A stretch of 64,000 nt of DNA from Ctenosaura bakeri. Taxonomy: Eukaryota > Chordata > Lepidosauria > Squamata > Iguanidae. Made by a program: the position numbers and the translations under genes. Below, piece by piece: positions 55,028 to 64,000 of the stretch (its first letter is position 1; the number at the start of each line of letters is the position of its first letter). The stretch spans positions 62,001 through 126,000 of the forward strand of contig CAOLHI010000075.1 of assembly GCA_948474755.1 (NCBI GenBank), read 5' to 3'. The notes beneath the pieces are model-generated. The model was given only the letters and a program-made list of their open reading frames with translations. It was not told the DNA's origin and ran no database searches.

Positions 55028-56160
55028 AGAATCAGGCAAGTGAGTTCTTTACATGAAATTGCTGCTAATTCAGTAAATTTCTCTGTCCTCAGCAAATGCC
55101 TCTCTAGAATATGAAGTGTCTCTAGATGATGCCCAGACTCTTCATCCTCATTAATGTATTGGAAAAGGGGGAACCATGTTCCCCAAATGCAGCCATTTCT
55201 CCTGTTCCTTGTGCAGTTTCAGATGTATAAGTTAATTTTCCCTTTGAGGCTGTGCATCACAGCTTATTTTAAACTCTTAATATTTAAATTATTTAAAAGA
55301 TTTTCAGTACAGGATTGTCTTGTAAATATATAAGGAGATTTGAGATGGTAGTGGAGGCAAAGGCTTAACATGCTCCTTGCTGCATTTCACATGGATGCAG
55401 TGTGGACTTTCTCCTTTAGACCTGGTAGTTTTGAAGTAATCATTCGTGCAATCACAAAACCATGAATGAAACCCTTTCTAGTTTGAACCTTGAAATATTA
55501 GATTTGTACCTATGCAATTTCAGTGTTTGTAACTATGGACTTGAACTATCACCATCTGTGACAAAGCTATATGGGAACATGGTGAGCTTCACCTCTTAGA
55601 GAACCTACATAAAATTGGGTTGTAACGTGTTTACACCAGTTAATTTGATGGTCTTAATTGTATAAGGATATAAGTGCTACTGTGTCTATTGTTTTAACCA
55701 TTATATTGTTAAACCTATGAGTTATTACTGGTTAAAAATTAGGTTAATATATAAGAATGTGTAATAGAATTGCAATTGAATACCAATATTATAGTAAGAC
55801 CAGAGTATAACAATTAAAATATGAAAACTGTCATGCACTTATGGTAAGACTTTCAAGCCTGGCAACAATGGCTAAAAACAGTGGCTTGGCTCGAAAGAGA
55901 AGTTAAATTTAGGACCCACCTAGAAGGAAATGATGTTTCTCTTCTGCTTCCCATTCCTGCCTCCATTGCCTAAGTAGCCTCCTCAGGGCTCTCCAAAATA
56001 CTGTGGGAAAGGAGAGGGGGAAGGGGCTTTTCTGGGATGAGGTGCTTTACATTGTTCTCGCAAAACTATTGAGGGGTGCAGTGGAAGGAAGGAATGGGAA
56101 TCTTTCCTCTCTGTCTTTTGATTTGCATTGTATTATTATGTATTTGTAGTTTTATGTATT
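55028..56160. other. Intergenic sequence, no gene recognised
   Basis: AT-rich single-copy-looking DNA. No coding similarity and no repeat that I can name. Confidence 0.55.
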
Positions 56161-57009
56161 TGTCATGGGCCCGGCTGAGCCCGCCGCCACCTCGGAGGCC
56201 GCCACCGACGCGGGGGGCCACCGGCTACCGTGGAGACCGCTGCCGCCGACGCGGGGGACCCCAGTCACCGCAGAGGGTCCCACCAACGCGGGGGAAGGCC
56301 TGGTTGCCGCGAGGGGGCCCCCGGTTGCCTCGGAGGACTCTGCTGACGCGGACGGGCCTGTTAGTAGTGCCAGGGTGGCCCGGGGCTCGCTCCGGCAGTC
56401 GGGGCGCCTGCAGGCTCGCCGGGGGGGCAGGCTCCGGCTCTAGTCCAGGGACTCTGCCCGCCCACGGTTCCGATTCGGAGGAGGCTGCCGCCCCTCCTCC
56501 CATGTTTCAGCAACAGCGGCAGGGGAAAGAGGCAGTCCGCCGGTCCTGGCGGCTGCTGGAGAAGCGGCTGCGGGCTGAGAGCTCTCAGCTGTGAGGCCAG
56601 GTGGTGGGCTGAGGGCTCTCAGCTGTGAGCCCGAACCTGATTGGGTGCTGCTGGGCCAGGTGGCTATTTAGGATGGGTGCAGGGAGGGGAGGACCACGGA
56701 GCAACAACCGTCAGCCTTCTGCGTCCTCCTTGGCCTGTGTCCAGTTCCAGCCCCTCCCTCCGGCGTCCGTGTCCAGCTCTCCTGGCAACCGAGCCCTTGG
56801 ACTTTGCTTCGGGTGAAGTAACCCTTTCCTTGCCTTAGGAACTGGCTTGCATTTTACTTTGAGACTTAACCTCTGTTTTGGAACCATTTACGTTTGTGCT
56901 TGGGCTTTCCCGTGGGGGTGCTGTAACCCTCTGTTTACTGACTGCCAATAAACGCTGACAACTTCAGCCACTCGCCCCGCATATGCTTGGTCTCTGCCCA
57001 CCGCTGACA
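56161..57009 (+). mobile_element. Solo LTR with GC-rich minisatellite
   Basis: The 849-bp element starts 'tgtcatgggc' and ends 'ccgctgaca', with TGTCA/TGACA inverted ends, flanked by 'gtatt'/'gaatt' (4 of 5 match). A TATA-like 'ggctatttaggatgg' (56663) and the signal 'ccaataaacgctgac' (56947) fit a plus-oriented LTR. No internal gag/pol flanks it. Confidence 0.6.
56180..56445 (+). repeat. GC-rich degenerate minisatellite inside the LTR
   Basis: Irregular 33-40-bp units built on 'ccgccgacgcggggg' and 'accgcagagg'-type blocks. The Ala/Gly/Pro-rich open frames across it (56076-56594, 56165-56443 and the reverse) follow from base composition. Confidence 0.7.
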
Positions 57010-57091
57010 GAATTGTTACATAATGGTATTTGTTCTCTTTTGGTTTTTTTCTGTTTAATAATTAAAAAAAAGATTAAAAAAAAAACCAAAA

Positions 57092-57221
57092 GTCTCTTTC
57101 TTTGGAGGTTTTTAAACAGAGGCTGGATGGTAATCTGTTGGGAGTGTTTTAATTGTGTATTCCTTTATGGCAGAAGGTTGGACCCGAAGACCTTTGTGGT
57201 CTCTTCCAAATCTATGATTCT
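57092..57221 (+). mobile_element. CR1 LINE 3' end
   Basis: 'tctttggaggtttttaaaca', 'ggctggatggtaatctgttg' and 'tcttccaaatctatgattct' are the CR1 tail. It ends exactly where transposon family B begins. Confidence 0.8.
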
Positions 57222-57619
57222 GTGGCCCTTTCCACAACTTACCTCCTTGGAGCATTGTCTGGTGGGGATCCTGGCAGTGGCTCTGCTGGAAAGGGAGCTT
57301 GACAGGAGTGCTCCCCTCTGCACTGGCTGGCTCTCTGCCAAAGGAAGTGCAATAGTCAGGTCTCTTCCTTCCCCAGTGCATCCAGGTACTTTCCCAGGCT
57401 TTGCTGGGGCAGGAAGCAGAGCCATTGTGCTTTTGGGGCTTCCACAGGATAGATAAGTGCAGGATAGTGGAATGATTGTGTGTCATCAGAACCCACAGTC
57501 ATGCTGCCTGGGGATGGGAGAAGGATGGGACCATGGTGACGTCATGCGAAGGTATAGTTGCAGTCCTATTCTTTTCCTGTCCCCATGCCAGGATAGGAGG
57601 GTACTGCAGAAATGACCTG
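57222..57619 (+). mobile_element. Palindromic DNA transposon (family B), second copy
   Basis: Starts 'ggccctttccacaacttacc'; matches the reverse complement of 4557-4965 ('gacaggagtgctcccctctg', 'gctggggcaggaagcagagc', 'gatgggagaaggatgggacc') and ends near 'ctgcagaaatgacc'. Confidence 0.6.
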
Positions 57620-58009
57620 TGATTCTGAGCTGAAAAATAGCATCATTATTTGACTTTTGCCACCACAGCTTTCTTTCTCTCCCTCTCCCCCTCTTGGAAG
57701 AGAAAGAAACAGAAGCATGCATTTTTGAAAATCATGTTTCTCATCTATGCCTCCAGGAACTTTAGTCTTTCCTTTCCTATCTTCCTCCTTCCTCATCTTC
57801 TTATTCTTCTCTCCACTTCTTTAACTAACTGATTCCAACACAACAACAAAATTCAAAATCCACAGAACAGCAGTGCCTTTATTGACCAACCAAAATGCAC
57901 AAAATACATCATGGAAGCTTTTGAAGATTCACTGGCTTCTTCATCAAGTGTTAAAAGTCATAGAAGAGAAGTCATAGAAGAAAAGAAACGTGATGATGTT
58001 AAAGTCTTA

Positions 58010-58211
58010 GGCCATTTCTGCACTACGCTGTTATAGTGCTATTATTCCACTTTCAATATCCTGTGGAATCCTGGGGTTTGCAGTTTAGGAAGGGGCCTTT
58101 AGAATTCTCAGCCAGAGAGCTCTTGGGCCTCAGGAAACTACACACCCCGGAATTCCACAGGAGGTTGAAAGAGGAATAATAGCACTATAACAGTGTAGTG
58201 TGGAAATGGCC
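58010..58211. mobile_element. hAT-like MITE (family A), full copy
   Basis: 202 bp from 'ggccatttctgcactacgct' to 'acagtgtagtgtggaaatggcc', with the central 'cagccagagagctcttgggc' block. It is the most complete palindrome of the family in the window. Confidence 0.8.
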
Positions 58212-58548
58212 ACAGACTTACATTCTGTTTCAGATATTACTTCTGTTGTCAGTTAAGATGCGGGAAGGATACTTACGCTCTTTGACCATGTGCAGATTAG
58301 GAACAAAGAGCAAAAAAGACAGGTAAGAAAATTTCAACTTCAATAGCAACAGAAGCAACAACATTAGCACTCTGAGTTTTTTCTGTATGCCTAAATCTCT
58401 TAATCCTCACAACAAGAAAACTTGCAAGTGGCTGAATGGTCAAGCCGACGATTTCTGGTTTTGAAAAATTGGTGGTTTTGATTTTAACTTTGGTGTTTGT
58501 GTAGCCTATTAAAAGAAGGCTTCCAAAGGTGTCAGTTCACTGCCCCCT

Positions 58549-58583
58549 TTGTTGTTGTTGTTGTTGTTGTTCTTGTTCTTGTT
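58549..58583 (+). repeat. (TTG)n microsatellite
   Basis: 'tttgttgttgttgttgttgt' continues with TTC interruptions. Confidence 0.85.
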
Positions 58584-59549
58584 GCAAAATAGGGCAATCA
58601 GATGGGGGAGGGGTTGGAAGTTGCAAAAAGAGCCCCAGGGATGCATGTGGCTGCACATCTCCCACCTATGCATTATTAACATGCTTATGCACATACTGTG
58701 GAATTGGGCCAATAGTAAATCTGCATCCAGGAGATGGCAGCATCATTTTAGTTTTTCAGAACTAAAGCTTTCAAGCAAAAGTAATAAATTCAACAAAGGG
58801 CTGAACGGCCAAGCTGATAACAGAAAAGTTATTTTTTAGTTTTTCAAGGAATATGAACAATTTAAAGAAAATTTAAACGATTTTAAGAAAATCAAAGGTT
58901 TGCTAAAGGGCTAGAGCAGAACTGAATTATCAAAGATACATTCTGAGTAACAGTCCAAGCGGCAGGTATTTGTGACTTATTCTATAACATGATGCAGCTT
59001 TATATTCAGCTCATTTCTTGTCTTCATATCTTTTTCACTCCTGCTTCTGATTAGGAAATCCTCTTCTGTTAGGTCTCCTTTTCTGTTGTGTCCATACTGG
59101 GGGCTTTTGGTATGTAGAGGAGGAACCAGCATGCTGTGAGTAGCAGCATTCTGTGGGTTCTGGTGTTTGTTCTCTCTTCTTTTATTTCCTGGGTATTCTG
59201 ACTGTTTTGATTATGTTATTTCCTTGCTGAGCTGAGCAGCAGGGCTTTGGGTGGGCCCTTCTCAGTGGGTTCAGGTGCAAGCTTGGTTAAAAGGCTTTGA
59301 GGCAGGCTGAGAAGAGTTTCCTTGGGAAGAGTTAGGAATAAGGTTGTTTAATTACTTCTGTTACATTCTGTTTTAATTGTAAATTATTTATTTTAAATAT
59401 TTTCCAATAATTTCTCAAAGCTAATAAGCTGATAACTGATAAGCCACATGCTGTTCATGTTAGTGACTCTGAAATGCATTGTGTGTTGCAGAGATTTTGA
59501 GGCCCAAAGACAGAGACTGGTATTTCTGCACTATTCATATATTTGGAAT

Positions 59550-59745
59550 GATTGTTGTTGTCCTGTGCCTTCAGGTTGTTTCTGACATATAACAACCCTA
59601 AGGTGAACCTATCATGGAGTTCTCTGGGGCTGAGAGTGTCTGACACACCCACGGTCACCCAGTGTGTTTCCATGGCTGAGCTGGGAATCGAACCCTTGCC
59701 TCCAGGGTTGTAGTCCAGTGCTCAAAACCACTGTACTGTGCTGGG
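59550..59745 (-). repeat. tRNA-derived SINE with Bov-B-like tail
   Basis: Plus-strand markers 'gtgccttcaggttgtttctg', 'ccacggtcacccagtgtgtt', 'gaatcgaacccttgcctcc' and 'aaccactgtactgtgctgg'. Confidence 0.8.
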
Positions 59746-59994
59746 GCTTATCCCTTCATCTGAAGTCCATAATCATGACTGATTTGGGCTGCTTAAATGT
59801 AACCGGTTGTCCATGAAGACTGAGATCTTTTATGTTCAGAGTTTCAGTGGGAACAAAAAGGAGAAAGTGTTACAGTCATCAGAGTGACTAAGGGTGCTGA
59901 ATGTTATACCACTGTCCTCTAACTTGTTCTTGATCATTATTGATGGGTTTTCCAACCTTTTTTGTTCTTGTAGCTTTGTTTGTGACCCTGGTTA

Positions 59995-60575
59995 AAATTC
60001 TACAATCTATGATTGAGGGAAATAATACTATTACTCTATTCTGCTTTGATTAGTCCTCATCTAGAATACTGTGTCCAGTTCTGGACACCACAATTCAAGA
60101 AGGATATTGACAAGCTGGACCATGTCCACAGGAGGACAACAAAAATGGTAATAGGTCTGGAAATCATGCCCCATGAGGAGAGATTTAGGGTGCTGGGTAT
60201 GTTTAGCTTGGAGAAGAGAAGGTTAAGAGGTGACAATATAGCTATGTTTAAATGTTTGAAGTGATGTTATATGGATGATAGAGCAAGCCTGTTTTCCACT
60301 GCTTCAGAGACTAGGACACAGAGCAATGGCTTCAAACTTCAGGAAAAGGAATTCTACCTAAATGTTAGGAAGATTTTCTTGATGGTAAGAACAGTTCAAC
60401 AGTGGAATATGCTTTCTTGGAATATGATGGAGCCTCCATCTTTGGAGGTTTTTAAACAGAGGCCTGATGACCATCTGTTGTGAGTTTTTTAATTGTGTAT
60501 TCCTCCATGGCAGGAGACTGGACTGGATGGCCCTTGTAATCTCTTCCAACTCTATGATTGTATATGGTTCTAACA
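59995..60575 (+). mobile_element. CR1 LINE 3' part
   Basis: Plus-strand frames '[20 protein letters not shown]', '[20 protein letters not shown]' and '[16 protein letters not shown]' are the CR1 ORF2 C-terminus, with one frame break, followed by the tail to 'caactctatgattgta'. Confidence 0.88.
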
Positions 60576-60782
60576 TGAGTTGGGTGAATCAATTTAAGAA
60601 AAAGATCCAGTAAGACATCTGTTCAGAGGTTTAACTGTAATGTGGCAGAAGACAATTAGACCTTTTTCCTTTGCTGAGATCTGGATTGAGGCTGTTTGCT
60701 GCCTGCAAAGGGGGGCTGATACTGTGCAGGGGCAGACATAAACACCTCACTATAGATGATTTCTTAAGCTTTTTTGATTTGT

Positions 60783-61015
60783 GGTTGTTGTTGTTGTTGT
60801 GTGCCTTCAAGTCATTTCCGACTTATGGCAACCCTAAGGCAAATCTATCACAGGATTTTCTTGGTAAGATCTGTTCAGAGGAGGTTTGCCAATTGCCTTT
60901 CTGCAGGACTGAGAGAGTGTGACTTACTTAAGGTCACCCAAGGTGGCTGTGGCTGAGCAAGGATTCAAACCAGAGTGGTAATCCAATGCTCAAACTGCTA
61001 CACCACCATGGTTCT
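60783..61015 (-). repeat. tRNA-derived SINE, long form, with Bov-B-like tail
   Basis: 'gtgccttcaagtcatttccg', 'gcaaccctaaggcaaatcta', 'cttaaggtcacccaaggtgg' and 'caaactgctacaccaccatg' in reverse order. It has extra body sequence (60870-60900) absent from the shorter copies. Confidence 0.8.
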
Positions 61016-61192
61016 TGCTTTTCTGATACCACTGGTATTAATGAAACTCTCCAAGAGGACTGTTTGTCCCAACTTGATATAAATTTGGTCACATCTGCAT
61101 CATGTGATCTGATTAACTTGGATAATGATAGTCCTGATCTGAATGTCTCTCTTACCAATGTGGACTTAGATATTTCATTTGGGGAACTATAA
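61016..61192 (+). other. Coding-like open segment of unknown origin
   Basis: Directly after the SINE, an open frame reads FSDTTGINETLQEDCLSQLD and ends DISFGEL with TAA. The codon use looks protein-like but no domain is recognised. It may be a LINE ORF fragment or chance. Confidence 0.3.
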
Positions 61193-61854
61193 TTAGAGAG
61201 GAAGCATGCTGGTAAAAGCTTGCCTTTTTGCTTTGATTGCTCTCTTAGCAATTATTATTTGGATAACTCCAATCCCAGAGATTAAGTTTAGAATTTACAA
61301 ATGCTTTATTCAGGAACAGCAGAGAAATAGCAGCTCATTCTGGCAATTGCCAGAACTAAAAGCCTTTAAGATTTACTGTGCCTTATAAGCAGCAATATCA
61401 CCAATTTGCATGTGCAAATTCAGCAGCTAATTAAAATACCTCTTTTCCCAGGATCACATCCTACCCTCTAGCAGCCTGAGCTTGTGTCGTGCATGTGTCT
61501 TTGCTCTTATCAGGATTTGTTAGAGTAGCATTCCTTCATCCCCAAAACACTGTTTTTCTTATTTCCTACCCATCATTCACTTCCAACCCTCTTGTTCTAA
61601 ACATTACATGGCATCAAACATCAAAGCTCTATATAGCAACAGAGTGCACAGCAGGGAAGGTAAAGCTGATGTGACACTTTCTAAACATTGCATTCTCTTT
61701 TGGATTGGCATACCACCTGCACAGCTGGATTTTACCAGTACTCTAGGCATGCCACTGGTGCCCATTTGGACTGTCATTTGGGAAGGATTCAATGCTTTTT
61801 TTTTAAAAGGTACATCTTTAACCCTTATAGAAGCTGAAATGTGGGACGAAATAG

Positions 61855-63040
61855 TATCATAGAATCATAAGAGTTGGAAGAGACCACAAGGGCCATCAAG
61901 GCCCCCTGCCATCCAGGAATACAACATCAAAGCATTCCCAACAGATGGCCATCCAGCCTCTATTTAAAAGGAGAAGACTTGATCACACTCTCAGGCGGCA
62001 TATTCCACTGTCAAACTGATCTTACAATCAGGAAGTTCTTCCTAATGTTTAGGTAGAATTTCTTTTCCTGAAACTTGAAGCCATTGCTTTGTGTCCTAGA
62101 GAAAACAAGCTTGCCATATCTCCCACGTGATATTCCTTCAAATATTTAAACATGGCTATCGTGTCACCTCTTAACTTTCTCTTCTCCAAGTTAAACATAC
62201 CCAGCTCCCTAAACCTCTCCTCATATGGCATGGTTTCCAGGCCTTCTACCATTTTGGTTGCCCTCCTCTGGACATGTTCCAGCTTGTCAGTATCCTTCCT
62301 GAACTGTGATTCCTAGAACTGGAAACAGTATTCTAGGTGGGGTCTGACCAAAGCAGAATAGTGTGGCACTGTCACTTCCCTTGACCTAAACTTTATACTC
62401 CTGTCGATGCAGCCCAGAATTGCCTTGGCTTTCTTAGCTGCTGCATCGTGTTCAGCTATATGATCTACTAAGACTCCTAGATCCTTTTCACGTGTGCTAT
62501 GGTCAAATGAGATGTCATCCTTCTTATATATGTGCATTTCATTTTTTCTGCCCAAGTGTAGTACCTTACACTTCTCAGTGTTAAAATTCATTTTGTTATT
62601 TTTGGCCCAGGTCTCTAATCTATTATGATCATTTTGAATTCTGATCATGTCTTCTGTGATGTTACCTACCCCTCCTAATTTGATGTCATCTGCAAATTTG
62701 ATAAGAATGACTTCTATTCCCTCATCCAGATTATTGATAAAGATGTTGGATAGCACTGGGCCCAGGACAGAACCCTATGGCACCCCACTAATCACTTCTC
62801 TCCAGTATGAAGAGGAGCCGTTTGTGAGCACCCTTTGCATTTGGTCAGTCAGCCAGTTGTCAACCCACTCTAGTTCTTAGATTTTCATTTCCTGATGAAA
62901 ACACTATGTAATTATCTGACTCAAAATGTCCCAATCCTGGCCACTTTAGCTCACTCACCCCAAGTACTATAGTGTTTATACGTTCCATTTCTTGTTTTAC
63001 TACATCTAGCTTCCTCTGATTCATGCTTCTCCTATTCCGT
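61855..63040 (-). mobile_element. CR1 LINE, degraded ORF2 3' part
   Basis: Minus-strand frames 'FINNLDEGIEVILIKFADDI', '[20 protein letters not shown]', '[11 protein letters not shown]' and '[20 protein letters not shown]' follow CR1 order with several frame breaks. The terminus 'atagaatcataagagttgga' is at the left. The last 150 bp (62885-63040) look like a non-contiguous part of CR1 or another repeat. Confidence 0.82.
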
Positions 63041-64000
63041 TGTTACACCCCAGAGTAACCCTAAGAGAGGACCCTTTAAAATTGGCATGACTTCCCCCAT
63101 ACTGGATATTGGCTAGCAAAGGTCGGCTGCAAGTAAAAATTGGTTTTAAATTAGATTCTTAAGACCAACAACGCCCTTTGTTGCTGTATGGGAATGTAGA
63201 CAATGTCCTTTAGGCTAAAAGACTGACCTATTGTCCTGAGTCACGTATCTCTAGGCAGACAATAGACTCACTCCTGGACACTGTCATATCCCAAGCTACG
63301 TTGATGAACTGTGCGTAGCCAAACAAACAAAACCTATCAATTTGGAATTTTAAACCTATAATGTACTTGGACTTTCCTGGGAGAAGCAATACCGAGGAGG
63401 GGTCGTGATATTTGCCTAACATTATATTCCGCAATCATCGCCCATTATAATGCCACTTTGCTAGCCGATACCTGGCCTGAGGACAGAATTTGGCTATAAA
63501 AATCCTCACTTTTTGAGCCTCTTTGGAGAGCCTCCCAGACCGGACAAGGGCCCATTTCACTGCTACCGAGGTGTCCCACTCAAGCCTCTAAGATGCTGCT
63601 GAGAGCTAAATGCGACTCGTGTCTCTGACCCACCACGAAACCCCGCTGCTTCCAGCCTTCCAGCCCCGGGATCCAGCCTCCCCTTGGTACTTTACACCGA
63701 GCCTTTGCTAATCTCCTCCCTCTCCAGGACGCCTAGACTAAGGTCTGTATGCCCTCTCTCCCAACTGCCTTTTATTTCCAACTTCATTTCTGTAGCCCTT
63801 GTGTGATTGTAGGAATATTTGTTAATGTGTGTTGCGACCTTCTCTGTTAGTTTTAATAAAGTTACTTTAGATTGTTCCTCTGACTTTTGTGTGGTTCTGA
63901 CCCTGTAGACATAGGGTTAAAGATCCCTTGCCCTGACCTCTTGCAAGCTTTGAGTTTCTCTGTTAATTCCCTTAATTTGAAGCCTGTTTGGGTGTCCTCG
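63041..64000 (+). mobile_element. Endogenous-retrovirus-like LTR, cut by the window end
   Basis: Starts 'tgttacaccccagagtaacc'. A TATA box 'ggctataaaaatcc' (63491) and AATAAA in 'ttttaataaagttac' (63855) fit U3-R-U5 order. It is followed by 'gtgtggttctgaccctgtag' and 'gggttaaagatccc', also seen at 8.6 kb. No viral coding region is visible here; the right boundary and any internal region lie outside. Confidence 0.6.

Noticed and set aside
56076..56594. 172-residue plus-strand protein and its overlapping frames
   Set aside because: The frames cross the border and minisatellite of an LTR; openness on both strands reflects GC-rich composition.
1..64000. CRISPR array, prophage or operon
   Set aside because: No regularly spaced direct repeats with unique spacers and no bacterial gene organisation; splice sites and repeat families are vertebrate.
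63041..64000. A complete provirus at the right edge
   Set aside because: Only LTR-type signals are visible before the window ends; no gag, pol or env-like frame is present.

Overview
This is vertebrate nuclear DNA, most likely from a squamate reptile (a lizard). The protein-coding exons are canonical GT-AG vertebrate exons. The dispersed repeats are a squamate mixture: CR1 LINEs, tRNA-derived and 5S-rRNA-derived SINEs that share a Bov-B-like tail, and many copies of short palindromic DNA transposons. No bacterial genes, CRISPR array, tRNA gene or rRNA gene was found.

Three conserved genes lie in the same order and orientation as the mammalian COMMD1 - CCT4 - FAM161A block. (1) COMMD1, minus strand: only first coding exon (3452-3643) is present, in a CpG-rich promoter; the rest runs off the left edge. 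(2) CCT4, plus strand: all 14 coding exons (10581-29551) can be joined in frame to a 543-residue TCP-1 delta subunit, with an AATAAA signal at 29677. (3) FAM161A, plus strand: seven coding exons (32874-43308) encode 753 residues if all are used. They include a 168-nt frame-neutral exon that looks like the alternative exon known in mammals. CCT4 is a subunit of the cytosolic chaperonin TRiC/CCT, FAM161A a centriole/cilium microtubule protein, and COMMD1 a subunit of the Commander/CCC trafficking complex. Their adjacency is conserved synteny, not a pathway.

From 43.3 kb to the right edge I recognise no host gene. The region is repeats: a nearly intact minus-strand CR1 (about 50.58-54.2 kb) with an esterase-like ORF1 and an 867-residue endonuclease/reverse-transcriptase ORF2, several older CR1 tails, an 880-bp hAT-like element with an 8-bp target duplication, a solo LTR that split a SINE, a GC-rich solo LTR, and a retrovirus-like LTR cut by the window end.

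The most unusual structure is just upstream of FAM161A. A ~320-bp piece of its CpG-rich promoter occurs twice as a ~97% identical inverted repeat, and the distal copy sits inside the ends of a hAT-like MITE, as if the transposon had captured the host promoter. The same MITE family lies within about 0.1-0.6 kb of the start codons of all three genes, and half of it is part of a perfect 184-bp tandem duplication in FAM161A intron 1.
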